Origin: Mycolicibacterium rufum
GTDB lineage: Bacteria; Actinomycetota; Actinomycetes; Mycobacteriales; Mycobacteriaceae
Length of the DNA stretch: 64,000 bases
NCBI RefSeq assembly: GCF_022374875.2
Contig: NZ_CP092427.2
Span: 2,418,001-2,482,000, forward strand
Direction of reading: 5' to 3'
The stretch's first letter is position 1, and each line of letters opens with the position of its first letter. The position numbers and the translations under genes are program-made. The notes under the pieces are model-generated. The model saw only the letters and a program-made list of their open reading frames with translations, searched no databases and was not told the origin of the DNA. Positions 26,521 to 42,923 of this stretch are shown in pieces.

Positions 26521-27415
26521 GGCGCCGACCGGTACGTGACCGCGTCGGCGGTCGACGACAGGTAGGCCTGTTCCAGCGACGCTTGCTCGAGCCGCAGTTC
26601 GTGCACCACGATCCCGTGCCGGGCGGCGAGCTCGCCGACCGCCTCGGTGCTCGCCTGCGCCACGCGCAGCGCATCGCCGTCACCCGACACCGCCATGCCC
26701 GCGGCGGCCAGCACCTCCCGCAGCGCGCCGGCCTGCGGGCTGCGCACCAGCACACCTCCGCCGCCGGAGCGGCCGACGAACTCGGCGACGGTGGTCGACG
26801 CGATGAGCTTCCCCCGGCCGATCACCACGAGCCGATCGGCGGTGTCGGCCATCTCGGAGAGCAGGTGGCTCGACACGAACACGGTCCGGCCCTCACCGGC
26901 CAGGGCGCGCATCAGCGACCGCACCCAGTGGATGCCCTCGGGGTCCAGCCCGTTCACCGGCTCGTCGAACAGCAGCACGGGAGGATCGCCGATGAGCGCC
27001 GCGGCGATGCCGAGGCGCTGACTCATGCCCAGGGACAGCGCGCCGGCCCGGGTGCCGGCCGCCGGCCCCAAGCCGACCATCTCGAGCACCTCATCGACGC
27101 GCCGCGCCGGGATCCGGTTGCTCGCCGCGATCCACCGCAGATGCCTGCGCGCCGTGCGGTTCGGATGCACCTGCCGCGCGTCGAGCAGCGCGCCGACGGT
27201 CCGCAGCGGGTACGTCAGATCGGTGTAGCGACGGCCGTCGATCCGTGCGGTCCCCGAGGTCGGGCGGTCCAGCCCGAGGATCATCCGCATCGTCGTGGTT
27301 TTGCCCGCCCCGTTGGGCCCCAGGAACCCGGTGACCACGCCCGGCTCGACCGTGCAGGTGAGGCCGTCGACCGCGCGGGTGGCGCCGAAGGTCTTGCAGA
27401 GCGCGTCGAGCGTGA

Positions 27416-27419
<4 letters not shown>
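26517..27419 (-). CDS. ABC exporter ATP-binding protein
   Basis: This is a 300-residue ATPase of the drug/bacitracin exporter type. Motifs: Walker [11 protein letters not shown], signature [15 protein letters not shown], Walker [14 protein letters not shown]-loop VSSHLLSE. It starts with ATG at 27419, which overlaps the SGNH hydrolase stop as ATGA, and ends overlapping the permease gene. It therefore sits in an unbroken overlapping chain that starts at thiO. Confidence 0.87.
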
Positions 27420-29127
<1,708 letters not shown>

Positions 29128-29131
<4 letters not shown>

Positions 29132-30144
29132 AGCGCCACCCTCTCCGGCACGCGCAGCTCGGCGGCGATCGCCTCGGCGGTCCACGGCGCCAACAGGAAT
29201 CCCGACCGTCCGTGCCCCGCGGCCACCAGCGTGCGGGCGTCGAGCCGGCCGACCAACGGCACGTTGTCCGGCGTCATCGGGCGCAACCCGGCCGCGCACT
29301 CGGCGAGCTCGTACTCCCCCAGCGCCGGCACCACGGCACAGGCGTCGTCGAGCAGTTCCCGCACACCCGTCACCGTAGGGGCGGTGTCGCGGCCGTGCTC
29401 GTACTGGGTCGCGCCGACCACCACCCCGTCGCGGCGGGGCACCAGGTACACCTGCCTGCCGTGCACCCGGGCCCGGATCACCCGCTGCGGGATCGGCAGG
29501 CAGCCGGGCCGCCAGCGCAGCCGCAGCACCTCACCCTTGACCGGCCGGACCGGGAGTCCGGGCCACAGCGTCGGTGCGTCGATACCGTTGGCGAGCACGA
29601 CGGCGTCGGCGTCGGCCACCTCGCGGAGCGCGGCCACCGGCGGCGCCCACTCGACGCCCAGCCGCTCGGCGTGCGCCGCCAGCGCGTCGACCACTGCCCG
29701 GTTGTCCACGGCGAGCTCGGTCTCGGCCAGGAAGCCGTGCCGAATGCCCTGCGCGAGGAGCGGTTCGAGGTCTCGGGCGGCCGTGGTGGGGGTGACGGGG
29801 TGGCCCTGCGCCGCCAGCCACTGTCCGACCGTCCGCAGATCGTCGGCGTCGGCCCGGTCGACGGCGACCACCAGGGATTCGCGCGCCGTGACGACGTCGG
29901 CAGGTAGGCCGTCGAGGAATCCGCCGTGCCACAGCTGCAGCGACTCCAGCCCGAGCTGCAGCAACCGTTCCTCTCCGGGCCAGCCCTCGCTGTGCGGTGC
30001 GAGCATGCCGCCGGCCACCCAGGACGTACCGTGCTCCGGGGTGCGGTGCACGCGCACGCGCCAGCCGTCCTGCGCGGCGCGGCGCGCCACGGCGAGACCG
30101 ATGACGCCGCCGCCGATCACGGCGAGCCGCTGGGACTCCGGCAC
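29128..30144 (-). CDS. thiO: Glycine oxidase ThiO
   Basis: This is a 338-residue FAD oxidase that makes the imine of glycine for thiazole synthesis. The dinucleotide motif [18 protein letters not shown] is at the N-terminus, followed by [15 protein letters not shown] typical of ThiO, and the C-terminal [19 protein letters not shown]. The start is GTG at 30144, facing thiE across 37 bases. No riboswitch can fit in that gap. Confidence 0.9.
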
Positions 30145-30181
30145 CGGGCCAGCCTACGTGTCGTCGCGCTACCGTCGCGGT

Positions 30182-30826
30182 GTGCGTGACGCCCTGCTGT
30201 ACCTGTGCACCGACGCCCGCCGGGAGCGCGGCGACCTGGCCGAGTTCGCCGACGCCGCCCTGGCGGGTGGAGTCGACATCATCCAGCTGCGGGACAAGGG
30301 CTCGCCCGGCGAGCGGCAGTTCGGCCCGCTCGAAGCCCGCGCCGAGCTGGCCGCGTTGGAGGTACTCGCCGACGCCGCGCGCCGCCACGACGCGCTGCTC
30401 GCGGTCAACGACCGCGCCGACATCGCCCGCGCGGCGGGTGCGGACGTGTTGCATCTCGGCCAGGACGACCTGCCGCTGACGGTCGCCCGGGAGATCTTCA
30501 CCGGGATCGTGGGGCGGTCCACCCATGACCTCGACCAGGTGCAGGCGGCCATCGCCGAGGATGTCGACTACTTCTGCGTCGGTCCGTGCTGGCCGACGCC
30601 CACCAAACCCGGCCGGGCCGCCCCGGGCCTCGATCTCGTGCGCGCGGCCGCGCACCTGGCGCCGGCCAAGCCGTGGTTCGCGATCGGCGGGATCGACGCG
30701 CAGCGCCTTCCCGAGGTGATCGCGGCGGGCGCGCGCCGCGCGGTCGTGGTGCGGGCCATCACCGCGGCCGACGACCCGAAGGCCGCGGCCGCGCAGTTGA
30801 GGGCAATGCTCAGCTCTGCCCGTTGA
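30182..30826 (+). CDS. thiE: Thiamine-phosphate synthase ThiE
   Basis: This is a 214-residue TIM-barrel enzyme that joins the thiazole and pyrimidine halves of thiamine. Key segments are [45 protein letters not shown], and [15 protein letters not shown]. The GTG at 30182 is the first start after the stop-free frame enters the region; translation from here gives [18 protein letters not shown], matching mycobacterial ThiE N-termini. It is divergent from thiO and its last 17 bases overlap the convergent mutT3. Confidence 0.93.
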   Translation: MRDALLYLCTDARRERGDLAEFADAALAGGVDIIQLRDKGSPGERQFGPLEARAELAALEVLADAARRHDALLAVNDRADIARAAGADVLHLGQDDLPLTVAREIFTGIVGRSTHDLDQVQAAIAEDVDYFCVGPCWPTPTKPGRAAPGLDLVRAAAHLAPAKPWFAIGGIDAQRLPEVIAAGARRAVVVRAITAADDPKAAAAQLRAMLSSAR

Positions 30827-31301
30827 CCAGCGGCGGGATGGCCGCAGCGACCTCGCGCAGCCGCGCCCAGCTGGCGGCGAACCCGGGATGCAGCGGCAGT
30901 TCGGCGACCTCGTCCTCGGGCACCCAGCGCAGCTCCGCGCTCTCCCGGTTGGGCACCGTCTCGAGCAGGTGCTCCGCGTCGGCGATCACGGTGGTGTAGC
31001 TCCAGCCGCTCACCTCGGCGGTGACCACGGTGGTCCGCACCACCAGCCGGTGGGCCTGCAGGCCCGCCTCCTCATGGGCCTCGCGCACCGCCGCCTGCTC
31101 GGGGGTTTCGTGGCTGTCGCGGGCGCCGCCCGGGAGCCCCCATGTCCCGCCCTGGTGACTCCACGGCGCCCGGTGCTGCAGCAGCACGGCTAGTGAACCG
31201 TCCGAACGCGGCGCCCTCAGCAACAGTCCGGCGGCGCCGTGCCTACCCCAGTAGGCCGCCCCGTCGGCCGATACCACCCAGCCGTCACCGTCGCCGCGCA
31301 C
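30810..31301 (-). CDS. mutT3: NUDIX hydrolase MutT3-like
   Basis: This is a 163-residue NUDIX protein that should hydrolyse a nucleoside diphosphate derivative; M. tuberculosis MutT3 (Rv0413), found in the same place, acts in nucleotide-pool cleaning. The NUDIX box GX5EX7REVXEEXGX is fully present in [23 protein letters not shown] (residues split across GA...GL). Start is GTG at 31301. Confidence 0.87.
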   Translation of the reverse strand: MRGDGDGWVVSADGAAYWGRHGAAGLLLRAPRSDGSLAVLLQHRAPWSHQGGTWGLPGGARDSHETPEQAAVREAHEEAGLQAHRLVVRTTVVTAEVSGWSYTTVIADAEHLLETVPNRESAELRWVPEDEVAELPLHPGFAASWARLREVAAAIPPLVNGQS

Positions 31302-31469
31302 GCGTCCAGCTTAGGGAACGGATCTCCGGAACTGGGCGAGTCGCAGCCGCGAATCCCCCCACTGCGGACCGAGAGCTCTTAGAATTCCCTCAGAGATTGA
31401 GCGCAGTTAGAGTTGGGCCAGTCGAATGACCGCCGAAGAGAACGAGACCGGGATGAGGTCCGCGCAAAC

Positions 31470-32785
31470 GTGACTGTGGAGTTGGCGCACCCCTCGACGG
31501 AGCCTCTTGCGTCGCGGTCGCCGACGGCCACCGCGCATCCCCGGTGGTGGTTCCTGTGGACGACTCCGGGCCGGATCCTGACGATCGGGCTGGTGCTGGC
31601 CGCCCTGGTGATCGCCAGCGCGTTCGCCACGTCGACGACGATCAACGACCGTCAGCAGGCGCTGACCACCGTGCTCAACCGCACCGAACCGCTGGCCTTC
31701 GCCGCGGGCCAGCTCTACACCACGCTCTCGGTCGCCGACGCGGCTGCGGCCACCGCCTTCATCGCCGGCGCCGAGCCCCGCGCGGTGCGGCAGCGCTACG
31801 AGCAGGCGATCACCGACGCTGCGGTGGCCGTCACGCGGGCGTCGAGCGGGCTGACCGACGAGCCGCTGGTGCAGTTGCTCGGCCGGATCAATGCCCGGCT
31901 GGCCGTCTACACCGGGCTGGTGGAGACCGCGCGCACCAACAACCGCGCCGGCAATCCGGTGGGCTCGTCGTATCTGTCCGAGGCGTCGTCGTTGATGCAG
32001 CAGCAGATCCTGCCCGACGCCCAGCGGCTCTACGAGCAGACCTCGGCGCGCGTCGACGCCGAGACCACCGCCTCGACACGGATCCCGGGGCCGGTGATCC
32101 TGATCGTGCTGAGCACGCTGCTGTTCGGCGCGTTCGCCAACCGGTGGCTGGCCAAACGCACCCGGCGACGGGTGAACATCGGTTTCGTCGCCGGCGGGAT
32201 GGCGGTGCTGATCATGTTGATCTGGGTGGGCACCGCGCTGATCATCTCGACCACCGACAGCCGCAGCGCCAAGGAGACCGCGGCCGAATCGCTCAAGACG
32301 GTGACCACGCTGGCGATCACGGCGCAGCAGGCCCGCGCCGACGAGACGCTGTCGCTGATCCGGCGCGGCGACGAGAACATCCGCAAACAGTCGTACTACC
32401 AGCGCATCGACCAGATGCAGGAGCAGCTGAACCGCTACCTGACCAACGACAACTCGATCGACAAGACCGGCCTGGCCGACGCCGATGGACTGCTCAACCG
32501 GTGGCGGGCGGCCGACGACCGGATCACCGCCTACATCGCGGTGGGCAACTATCAGGCCGCGACGCAGGTCGCCCTCGGTGTCGGCGAGGACGACGCGACC
32601 CCGGCGTTCGACAAGCTGGACGAGGCGCTGACCAACGGGATCGAGCAGAGCCGCGCGCAGTTGCGCAACGAGATCGTCAACGCCCGCCGGGTGCTCTCGG
32701 GCGCCACCGTCGGTGCGGCCGCCCTGTCGGTGATGGCGGCGATCGCGGTGGCGCTGGGCATCTGGCCGCGGTTGAGCGAGTACCG

Positions 32786-32789
<4 letters not shown>
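31470..32789 (+). CDS. glnX: Membrane sensor GlnX (Rv0412c-like)
   Basis: This is a 439-residue membrane protein with four hydrophobic segments: near residues 32-50 (ILTIGLVLAALVIASAFA), about 205-220 (PVILIVLSTLLFGAF), about 245-260 (AVLIMLIWVGTALII) and near the C-terminus (ATVGAAALSVMAAIAVALGIW). Extracytoplasmic helical regions lie between. In M. tuberculosis GlnX works with lipoprotein GlnH to tell kinase PknG about external aspartate/glutamate. Gene order glnX-glnH-pknG is kept, with overlapping junctions. The GTG at 31470 gives MTVELAHP; an upstream in-frame start near 31413 is less likely. Divergent from mutT3 across 168 bases that should hold the promoter. Confidence 0.88.
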
Positions 32790-36042
<3,253 letters not shown>

Positions 36043-36265
36043 CAGCGAACTACGGAATCCGTTGCGAAAGTGTCTATACCTTAAGTGGCGACCCGTACAG
36101 GGTGGCATTCACGTTTGTTATTGACGCAGATGCGCTGGTGAGAGGCCGCGATGCAGGAACGAAACTAATTATGGTCAAGCTACTGATTCCGTAGTATCGT
36201 CTACCCCACGCTTTAAGAGCTTAGGGCTCCGTTCCCCGCCGGCATCCTCGCTGAGGGAGGCCTCG
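36043..36265. other. AT-richer intergenic region before the STAS gene
   Basis: These 223 bases follow pknG and hold no gene that can be supported. They are noticeably richer in A and T than the flanking genes (for example AAACTAATTATGGTCAAGC near 36165), so a promoter for the STAS gene is expected here. No confident -35/-10 pair or alternative-sigma motif could be picked out. Confidence 0.5.
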
Positions 36266-36697
36266 ATGAGCACACAACGGGTGTTCCGCCCGGATCCGAC
36301 GTCGTTCGAGTTGCGCGAAGAACACCACCGCGCCACCTTCTCCGCCTGCGAGCTGCCGCCGCACACCGTGCTGGTCACCATTCACGGCGAGATCGACGCC
36401 ACCAACGCGATGGCGCTGGCGCGCTACATCGAGAAGCGGCTCGGCGCCGCACGCAAGCTGATCCTCGACCTGCAGACCGTGGAGTTCTTCGCGGCGTCCG
36501 GCTTCGCCGCGCTGACCAACATCGACGTGGTCTGCAACCGGGCCGGGGTGCGGTGGTCGCTGCAGGCGGGCACCCATGTGCGCCGGCTGCTGCGGATCTG
36601 CGATCCGAAGCGGGAGCTACCGGTCGCCGCCGCTGCCGCCAAGTACACCCGCACACGCCCGAGCGATCGCAAGCTCCTCGTTGGTGGGCACCACTAG
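36266..36697 (+). CDS. STAS-domain protein (anti-sigma factor antagonist type)
   Basis: This is a 143-residue single STAS domain. The core is [21 protein letters not shown] and [19 protein letters not shown], where the Ser in AASGF is at the position phosphorylated in anti-sigma antagonists. Such proteins bind anti-sigma kinases and release an alternative sigma factor. No sigma or anti-sigma gene is nearby. GAGGGAGG precedes the ATG. The last 81 bases overlap the convergent ackA, longer than the other overlaps in the window, and the Arg/Lys-rich tail lies in the overlap. Confidence 0.83.
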   Translation: MSTQRVFRPDPTSFELREEHHRATFSACELPPHTVLVTIHGEIDATNAMALARYIEKRLGAARKLILDLQTVEFFAASGFAALTNIDVVCNRAGVRWSLQAGTHVRRLLRICDPKRELPVAAAAAKYTRTRPSDRKLLVGGHH

Positions 36698-37777
36698 CAC
36701 CGTCGTCGGCGCGCCTTCGGGGGAGATGCGCCGGGCCGCGCGCCCGGGGCTGTCGTTGAGATGCTCGTCGATCTCGATGCCGAACGTGCCCAGTCCTGAC
36801 AGCGCGTCGCGGCGCACCACCGCGTCGTTCTCGCCGACGCCGGCGGTGAACGAGATGACGTCGGCCCCGCCCAGCACCGCCAGGTAGGCGCCGATGTACT
36901 TGCGCAGCCGGTGGATGTAGACGTCGTAGGCCAGCTGCGCCGCCTCCTCACCGGCCGCGATGCGCTGGTGCAGCACCCGGAAGTCGATCTCGCCGCCCAG
37001 GCCCCGCACGCCCGATCGCCGGTTGAGCATCGTCTCGATGTCCTCGATGCTCATGCCGGCCTCGCGGACCAGATAGGTGAGGATGCCCGGGTCGACGTCG
37101 CCGGAGCGGGTGCCCATCACCAGGCCCTCCATCGGGGTGAGCCCCATCGACGTCTCGACCGGCCGGCCCCCCACGATGGCCGATGCCGACGCGCCGTTGC
37201 CCAGGTGCAGCACGATCTGGCCCAGCGACGCCAGGGGCGCGCCGAGGAACGCCGCGGCCTGCTCGCTGACGTACTGGTGCGAGGTGCCGTGAAAGCCGTA
37301 GCGGCGGATGTGCCACTGCTCGGCGACGTCGCTGTCGATCGCGTAGGTCGCCGCGGCCGGGGGGAGGTCGTGGAAGAACGCGGTGTCGAACACGGCGATG
37401 TGCGGCAGGTCGGGAAGCGCCGCGCGGGCCACCTCGATCCCGAGGATCGCGGGTGGATTGTGCAGCGGCGCCAGGGGCGAGAGTTCCTTGAGCCGCGCGA
37501 TCAGATCGTCGTCGACGACCGTCGGCCGGTACAGGTCCGGGCCGCCGTGCACCACCCGGTGCCCCACCGCGACCAGACCGAGCTCGGCGAGGTCGTGGCC
37601 GTCGGAGGCCAGCGCCCCGAAGACCACCTCGAGCGCCGCCCCGTGGTCGGGCACACCCGTCGCGTCCCCGATCCGCTCGACGATGCCGTCGGCCACTGTG
37701 GCACCCGAATCCGCTTCGACGACAGAGTATTTCACCGAAGACGAGCCGGAGTTGAGTACCAGTACCGACGAGGTCAT
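36617..37777 (-). CDS. ackA: Acetate kinase AckA
   Basis: This is a 386-residue kinase that converts acetyl phosphate plus ADP to acetate plus ATP. Signatures are [16 protein letters not shown] at the N-terminus, [33 protein letters not shown] and [10 protein letters not shown], then [21 protein letters not shown]. Its ATG overlaps the pta stop as ATGA, so Pta and AckA are made together for acetate overflow or acetate use. Confidence 0.95.
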   Translation of the reverse strand: MTSSVLVLNSGSSSVKYSVVEADSGATVADGIVERIGDATGVPDHGAALEVVFGALASDGHDLAELGLVAVGHRVVHGGPDLYRPTVVDDDLIARLKELSPLAPLHNPPAILGIEVARAALPDLPHIAVFDTAFFHDLPPAAATYAIDSDVAEQWHIRRYGFHGTSHQYVSEQAAAFLGAPLASLGQIVLHLGNGASASAIVGGRPVETSMGLTPMEGLVMGTRSGDVDPGILTYLVREAGMSIEDIETMLNRRSGVRGLGGEIDFRVLHQRIAAGEEAAQLAYDVYIHRLRKYIGAYLAVLGGADVISFTAGVGENDAVVRRDALSGLGTFGIEIDEHLNDSPGRAARRISPEGAPTTVLVVPTNEELAIARACAGVLGGSGGDR

Positions 37778-39861
37778 CGGACCAGGCCCTGCGCCTGGAT
37801 GGCGGTGATCGCCACGGTGTTGACGATGTCCTCCACCAGAGCCCCCCGGGAGAGATCGTTGACGGGCTTGTTGAGCCCCTGAAGCACCGGACCGATCGCG
37901 ATGGCACCCGCGCTGCGCTGCACCGCCTTGTAGGTGTTGTTGCCGGTGTTCAGGTCCGGGAAGATGAGCACCGTCGCGTGCCCGGCCACCTGCGAATCGG
38001 GCATCTTCGTCGCCGCCACCGACGGCTCGACCGCGGCGTCGTACTGGATCGGCCCTTCCACCAACAGCTCGGGCTCGCGGGAACGCACCAGATCCGTTGC
38101 CTTTCTTACCTTGTCGACGTCGGCGCCACTGCCCGACGTGCCGGTGGAGTAGGACAGCATCGCCACGCGCGGCTCGATGCCGAACTGCGCGGCCGTGCGC
38201 GCCGAGGAGATCGCGATGTCGGCGAGTTCCTCGGCGGTCGGGTCCGGGACGATCGCGCAGTCGCCGTAGGCCAGCACCTCCTGGGCCAGGCACATGAAGA
38301 AGATGCTCGACACCGTGCTGACGTCCGGCAGCGTCCTGATGATCTCGAACGCCGGCCGCACCGTGTGCGCGGTGGTGTGCCGGGCGCCCGACACCATGCC
38401 GTCGACCATGTCGTTGTGCACCAGCATCGTCCCGAAATACGAGACGTCGTGGATGGTTTCGCGCGCCTGTTCGACCGTGACGCCCTTGTGCTTGCGCATC
38501 TCGGCGTACTGTTCGGCGAACCGGTCGCACAGCTCGCTGCGCTGCGGGTCGAGGATCACCGCGTCCGAAAGATCCACCCCGAGTTCGGCGGCGCGGGCCC
38601 GCACCTGCTGTTCCTCGCCGAGGATCGTCAGGTCGGCGACGTTGCGCTTGAGCAGCCGGCCCGCCGCCTTGAGGATGCGGTCGTCGTCCCCCTCCGGCAG
38701 CACGATGCGCTTGCGGTCGGCGCGCGCCCGGTCCAGCAGCTGGTAGGTGAACATCTGCGGGGTCACCACCGTCGGAATCGGAATGGCCAACTGCGCCAAC
38801 AGATCCGCCGTGTCGACATAGGTGTCCATCAGGGCGAGGGCGGTGTCGACCTTGCGCGGGGACTCCATCGTCATCCGGCCGCGCGTCGCCGCCACCCGGC
38901 TGGCGGTCTCGAACGTGCCGAACCGGGTCTGCAGGACCGGCAGGCGCAGCCCGAGACCGGCGACGAGCGCATCGATGGCGGGGTGCAGCGGCAGCCCGCC
39001 GTTGAGGATGACGCACGACAGCGACGGAAACCCCTCGGCGGCATGGGCACTGAGCACGGCGAGAACGACATCGGAGCGATCGCCGGGGGTGATGACCGCC
39101 ACGCCCTCGGTCAGTCGTTCCAGCACGTGCTCGGCGGTCATGCCCGCGACCAGCACATCCTGCGCTTCGCGCACCAGCAGTGCCGGGTCGCCCTTGACCA
39201 CCGTGCCCTCGACGGCGGCCTGCAGCTCGGCGACCGACGGCGCCACGAGCAGCGGCTCCTCCGGGAGCACGTAACTGCGCAACGGGAGATCCGACAGTGC
39301 CGCGGCGACGTCGGCCATCTGCGCCGGATCGCACCGGTTCACCACCACGGCCGCGGTATGGGCGTGCTGCGCGGCGATCTCCCCCATGCAGAGTTCGACG
39401 ACCTGCTCCACCTGCGCGGGTGTGCGGTCCTTGGCCTTGACCGCGAGGACGACGGGTGCGCCGAGGTTGGCGGCGATGCGCGCGTTCATCGACAGCTCGC
39501 TGGGGGTGGCGACGTCGGTGTAGTCGCTGCCGACGATCAGGACCGCGTCACACCGGTCCGCCACGTGGTGGAACCGGTCGACGATGTCGCCGAGCGCGGC
39601 GTCGGGATCGTCGTGGAGCTGCTGATAGCTGACGCCGACGCACTCCTCGTAGGGCAGGCCGGCGGTGGTGTGGCTGAGCAGCAGCTCGAGGATGTAGTCG
39701 CGGCCCTCGCTGATGCGGGTGATCGGCCGGAACACCCCGACGCGGGCGACGGTCGCGGCGAGCCGGTGCAGGATGCCCAGCGCGATGGTCGATTTTCCGG
39801 TGTCGCCCTCGGGTGAGGCGACATAGATCGCGGAGATCGCGGGCCGGGGCGCGTCGGGCAC
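37774..39861 (-). CDS. pta: Phosphate acetyltransferase Pta
   Basis: This 695-residue long-form enzyme interconverts acetyl-CoA and acetyl phosphate. The N-terminal P-loop-like/DRTGG regulatory part starts [20 protein letters not shown], and the C-terminal catalytic domain holds [47 protein letters not shown] and [16 protein letters not shown]. Start is GTG at 39861. The gene order pta-ackA next to pknG matches M. tuberculosis Rv0408-Rv0410c. Confidence 0.95.
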   Translation of the reverse strand: MPDAPRPAISAIYVASPEGDTGKSTIALGILHRLAATVARVGVFRPITRISEGRDYILELLLSHTTAGLPYEECVGVSYQQLHDDPDAALGDIVDRFHHVADRCDAVLIVGSDYTDVATPSELSMNARIAANLGAPVVLAVKAKDRTPAQVEQVVELCMGEIAAQHAHTAAVVVNRCDPAQMADVAAALSDLPLRSYVLPEEPLLVAPSVAELQAAVEGTVVKGDPALLVREAQDVLVAGMTAEHVLERLTEGVAVITPGDRSDVVLAVLSAHAAEGFPSLSCVILNGGLPLHPAIDALVAGLGLRLPVLQTRFGTFETASRVAATRGRMTMESPRKVDTALALMDTYVDTADLLAQLAIPIPTVVTPQMFTYQLLDRARADRKRIVLPEGDDDRILKAAGRLLKRNVADLTILGEEQQVRARAAELGVDLSDAVILDPQRSELCDRFAEQYAEMRKHKGVTVEQARETIHDVSYFGTMLVHNDMVDGMVSGARHTTAHTVRPAFEIIRTLPDVSTVSSIFFMCLAQEVLAYGDCAIVPDPTAEELADIAISSARTAAQFGIEPRVAMLSYSTGTSGSGADVDKVRKATDLVRSREPELLVEGPIQYDAAVEPSVAATKMPDSQVAGHATVLIFPDLNTGNNTYKAVQRSAGAIAIGPVLQGLNKPVNDLSRGALVEDIVNTVAITAIQAQGLVR

Positions 39862-39871
39862 GTGTAAAAGC

Positions 39872-40837
39872 CTAGCTCGCCGTCATGTCGACCGGGAGCC
39901 GCAGGGTGGCCAGCAGTCCGCGGTGGTCGGCGCCGGGCACCGACACGGTGCGCGCAGTCGCGGCGTCGGCGTTCTTGGTCAGAATGTGGTCGATCCCGAT
40001 GAGCGGCAACCACATTCCGCGCGCCGGGTAGGTGCGCGCCAGACCCGCCCCGGCGACGGTGTCGGTGTATCCGCCGTCGAGCAGCGCCCGGAACGGCGCC
40101 ATGTCGGCGGTCGCGTTGAAGTCGCCGGCGACGATCACCGCACCCGCGCCGGCGGCGCGACCCACCTCGTCCAGCGTGTCGGGCAGCTTCGCGATGTCGG
40201 CACGCCAGTGGTCCATCGGCTGCGGCCACGGTGCGGCCAGATGCACCGAGAGCACGGTGGTGTCGACGACCACCCCGGGAATGCGGATCCGGGTGCCGAT
40301 CATCGGGAGCGCGTAGCCGTCGATCCGGCCGGAGTCGACGATGGGATGCCTGCTCCAGATCCCGATGCCGGACGCGAGCTCCGCCGGCGCGATGACCCGG
40401 TAGGGGAACGTCGCGTCCATGCCCGCCCTGGACAGTCCGGTGGCGGCCTGCTGTGTCATCTCCTGCACCGCGACGATGTCCGCCGCGTCCCGCGCCAGCG
40501 CCACGAAGGCCTGCGAATCCGCCTGCCCCATACCGAGATTGGTCGTCAGTACGCGCACTTCGACCGAACGGACCGCCGCGGCGCCGGGCGCCTGGTAGCG
40601 CGGCAGGTACACCAGCACCCCCGCGGCGGTGACCGCCACCGCGACCACGACCAGCAGCCAGCGTCGGCCGACCAGCAGCAGCAGCGTGGCGACCGGGGCG
40701 GCCAGCACCAGATAGGGCGCGGCCGCGGCGGCGATCGTGACCGGCTGCGCCGTCAGGGGGACGTGGCGGACGCCGAGGCCCACCAACGCGGCGGCGAGCC
40801 CGAACAGGCCGAGCACCGTCGCGAGAACACGGATCAT
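39872..40837 (-). CDS. Membrane-anchored endonuclease/exonuclease/phosphatase-family protein
   Basis: This is a 321-residue protein with about three N-terminal membrane helices (LATVLGLFGLAAALVGLG, APYLVLAAPVATLLLLVG, LLVVVAVAVTAAGVLVYL) and an outward EEP domain. The catalytic landmarks are VLTTNLGMG, IVAVQEM (metal Glu), VAGDFNATADM (Asp, Asn) and GADHRGLLATL (His). It may hydrolyse a phosphodiester in a lipid or nucleic acid outside the cell. It lies between pta and fgd1 with gaps of 10 and 15 bases on the same strand. Confidence 0.83.
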   Translation of the reverse strand: MIRVLATVLGLFGLAAALVGLGVRHVPLTAQPVTIAAAAAPYLVLAAPVATLLLLVGRRWLLVVVAVAVTAAGVLVYLPRYQAPGAAAVRSVEVRVLTTNLGMGQADSQAFVALARDAADIVAVQEMTQQAATGLSRAGMDATFPYRVIAPAELASGIGIWSRHPIVDSGRIDGYALPMIGTRIRIPGVVVDTTVLSVHLAAPWPQPMDHWRADIAKLPDTLDEVGRAAGAGAVIVAGDFNATADMAPFRALLDGGYTDTVAGAGLARTYPARGMWLPLIGIDHILTKNADAATARTVSVPGADHRGLLATLRLPVDMTAS

Positions 40838-40852
40838 CTCGCGGTGTTGCGG

Positions 40853-41863
40853 TCAGGCCAGGCGCCGCAACCGCGGTTCGAGGTCGCGCTGGAACAGCTC
40901 GAGGAAGCGCTTCTGGTCGTGGCCGGGGGCGTGGAACACCAGGTGGTTCAGGCCGTAGCGCACATAATCGGCGACCTTCTCGACCGCCTCGTCCGGGTCG
41001 GAGGCGACGATCCAGCGCTTGGCGACCTGCTCGATCGGCAGTTCGTCGGCGGCCTTCTCCATTTCGATCGGATCGTCGATCGAGTGCTTCTGCTCGGCGG
41101 TCAGCGACAGCGGCGCCCAGAACCGGGTGTTCTCCAGCGCGAGTTCGGGGTCGGTGTCGTAGGAGATCTTGATCTCGATCATCCGGTCGACGTCGTCGGG
41201 ATTCTTACCCGCCGCCTCGGCGCCTTCCCGCATGGCCGGGATCAGCTTGTCCTTGTACAGCTCCTCGCCCTTGCCGGAGGTGCAGATGAAGCCGTCGCCG
41301 GCGCGGCCGGCGTACTTGGCGACCTGCGGGCCGCCGGCGGCGATGTAGATCGGGATGCCGCCCTCGGGCACGTCGTAGATCGAGGCGCCCTTGGTCTTGT
41401 AGTACTCGCCGTCGAAATCGACGCGGTCACCGAGCCACAGTTCGCGCATCAGCCGGACCGACTCGCGCAGCCGCGCGTAGCGCTCCTTGAACTCGGGCCA
41501 CTCCCCCTCGTAACCGGTCGCGATCTCGTTGAGCGCCTCGCCGGTGCCGACGCCGAGGAAGATGCGGTCGGGATACAGGCAGCCCATGGTCGCGAAGGCC
41601 TGGGCGATGACGGCCGGGTTGTAGCGGAACGTCGGGGTGAGGACCGAGGTGCCGAGCACCAGGCGGCGGGTGCGTTCCCCGACGGCGGTCATCCACGCCA
41701 GTGAGAACGGGGCGTGCCCGCCCTCGTGACGCCACGGCTGGAAGTGGTCGCTGACCGTCGCGCTGTCCATGCCGTGTTCCTCGGCCAGCACCGCGAGTTC
41801 GACGAGTTCACGGGGCGCGAACTGCTCCGCCGACGCCTTGTAGCCCAGTTTCAGTTCAGCCAT
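40853..41863 (-). CDS. fgd1: F420-dependent glucose-6-phosphate dehydrogenase Fgd1
   Basis: This 336-residue luciferase-like TIM-barrel enzyme oxidises glucose-6-phosphate and reduces coenzyme F420, the electron source for nitroimidazole prodrug activation and redox defence in mycobacteria. Segments seen: [60 protein letters not shown] and [11 protein letters not shown], all characteristic. The length equals that known for Fgd1. The ATG at 41863 was chosen over the longer frame because [11 protein letters not shown] is the conserved N-terminus. Confidence 0.96.
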   Translation of the reverse strand: MAELKLGYKASAEQFAPRELVELAVLAEEHGMDSATVSDHFQPWRHEGGHAPFSLAWMTAVGERTRRLVLGTSVLTPTFRYNPAVIAQAFATMGCLYPDRIFLGVGTGEALNEIATGYEGEWPEFKERYARLRESVRLMRELWLGDRVDFDGEYYKTKGASIYDVPEGGIPIYIAAGGPQVAKYAGRAGDGFICTSGKGEELYKDKLIPAMREGAEAAGKNPDDVDRMIEIKISYDTDPELALENTRFWAPLSLTAEQKHSIDDPIEMEKAADELPIEQVAKRWIVASDPDEAVEKVADYVRYGLNHLVFHAPGHDQKRFLELFQRDLEPRLRRLA

Positions 41864-41886
41864 ACCTATGTTTCTACACTCGCCAG

Positions 41887-42627
41887 ATGCCACCGGTAGT
41901 CACGGCCGTCACCGATCGCGTCCACTTCGTCGAGACCGGTCTCGTGAACTGGACGCTGGTGGCCGCCGACGACGGGGTGATGCTGATCGACGCGGGCTTT
42001 CCCGGCAGCCGCGACGACGTGCTGTGGTCGCTGAGACGGTTGGGCTTCGGGCCGGCCGACGTCACGGCGATCCTGTTGACCCACGCGCACATCGACCATC
42101 TGGGCACTGCGATCTGGTTCGCCGGCGCGCACGGCACCCCGGTGTACTGCCACGGCGACGAGGTGCGTCACAGCCGCCGCGAATACCTCGAGCAGGCCTC
42201 GCCGCGCGACATCCTGTCCCGCGCGTGGCAACCGAAGTACCTGCGGTGGTCGACGGCGATCATGCGCGAGGGCGCGCTGACCCACGAGGGCATCCCGAGC
42301 GCGCAGGCCCTGACCGACGACGTCGCGGCCGGGCTGCCCGGGGCGCCGCAGGTGATCGCGACGCCGGGCCACACCGGCGGGCACTGCTCGTATCTGGTGG
42401 AGGGCGTCCTCGTCAGCGGCGACGCGCTGATCACCGACCATCCGGTCGCACCGCGGCCCGGCCCGCAGCTGCTGCCGTCGATCTTCAACCACGACGAGGA
42501 CGCGTGCCGGCGCAGCCTGGACACGCTCGCCGCGATCGAGGCCGAGGTGATGCTGCCCGGGCACGGGCCGCTGTGGCGGGGCCCGGTGGGCGAGGCGGCC
42601 CGGGCTGCTCAGACGAGCGTGTCGTAG
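41887..42627 (+). CDS. Metallo-beta-lactamase-fold hydrolase (Rv0406c-like)
   Basis: This is a 246-residue MBL-fold protein. The metal motif is [11 protein letters not shown] (HxHxDH), followed by [13 protein letters not shown] (third His), SGDALITDH (bridging Asp) and LPGHGP (last His), so two metals should bind. Position divergent from fgd1 (23-base gap) matches M. tuberculosis Rv0406c. Substrate unknown. Its last 19 bases overlap the convergent small membrane protein. Confidence 0.87.
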   Translation: MPPVVTAVTDRVHFVETGLVNWTLVAADDGVMLIDAGFPGSRDDVLWSLRRLGFGPADVTAILLTHAHIDHLGTAIWFAGAHGTPVYCHGDEVRHSRREYLEQASPRDILSRAWQPKYLRWSTAIMREGALTHEGIPSAQALTDDVAAGLPGAPQVIATPGHTGGHCSYLVEGVLVSGDALITDHPVAPRPGPQLLPSIFNHDEDACRRSLDTLAAIEAEVMLPGHGPLWRGPVGEAARAAQTSVS

Positions 42628-42899
42628 CCCAGCAGGAAGATCGCGGTCAGCGCCAGACCGCAGGCGACGACGATCGCGGGCATCAGGATCATCGTGTCGA
42701 GTTCGTCGTCGTTGAGGACGTCGTCCTCGAAGCGTCCGAACAGCACCCGGGCGATGCCGGTGCGCCGGAACGCGTGCACCATGCGGCGGACGCCTTTGGT
42801 GAAGCGGCGCCGGCCGATGAACACCCGGGACAGGACACCGAGACCGAACGTCAACACGGCAGCGACCAGCATCAACCATCCCACGGTCGCCTGCGACAC
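42609..42899 (-). CDS. Small two-helix membrane protein
   Basis: This is a 96-residue protein with one hydrophobic helix at each end (VGWLMLVAAVLTFGLGVLS and [22 protein letters not shown]) and a basic middle loop (GRRRFTKGVRRMVHAFRR). No family recognised. The C-terminal 19 bases overlap the MBL gene. Confidence 0.7.
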   Translation of the reverse strand: MSQATVGWLMLVAAVLTFGLGVLSRVFIGRRRFTKGVRRMVHAFRRTGIARVLFGRFEDDVLNDDELDTMILMPAIVVACGLALTAIFLLGYDTLV

Positions 42900-42923
42900 A
42901 TCGGCAAGCCTATAGGCCGAGCC

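Noticed and set aside
30145..30181. A TPP riboswitch between thiO and thiE
   Set aside because: The gap is only 37 bases, too short for the aptamer, and no THI-box sequence is visible.
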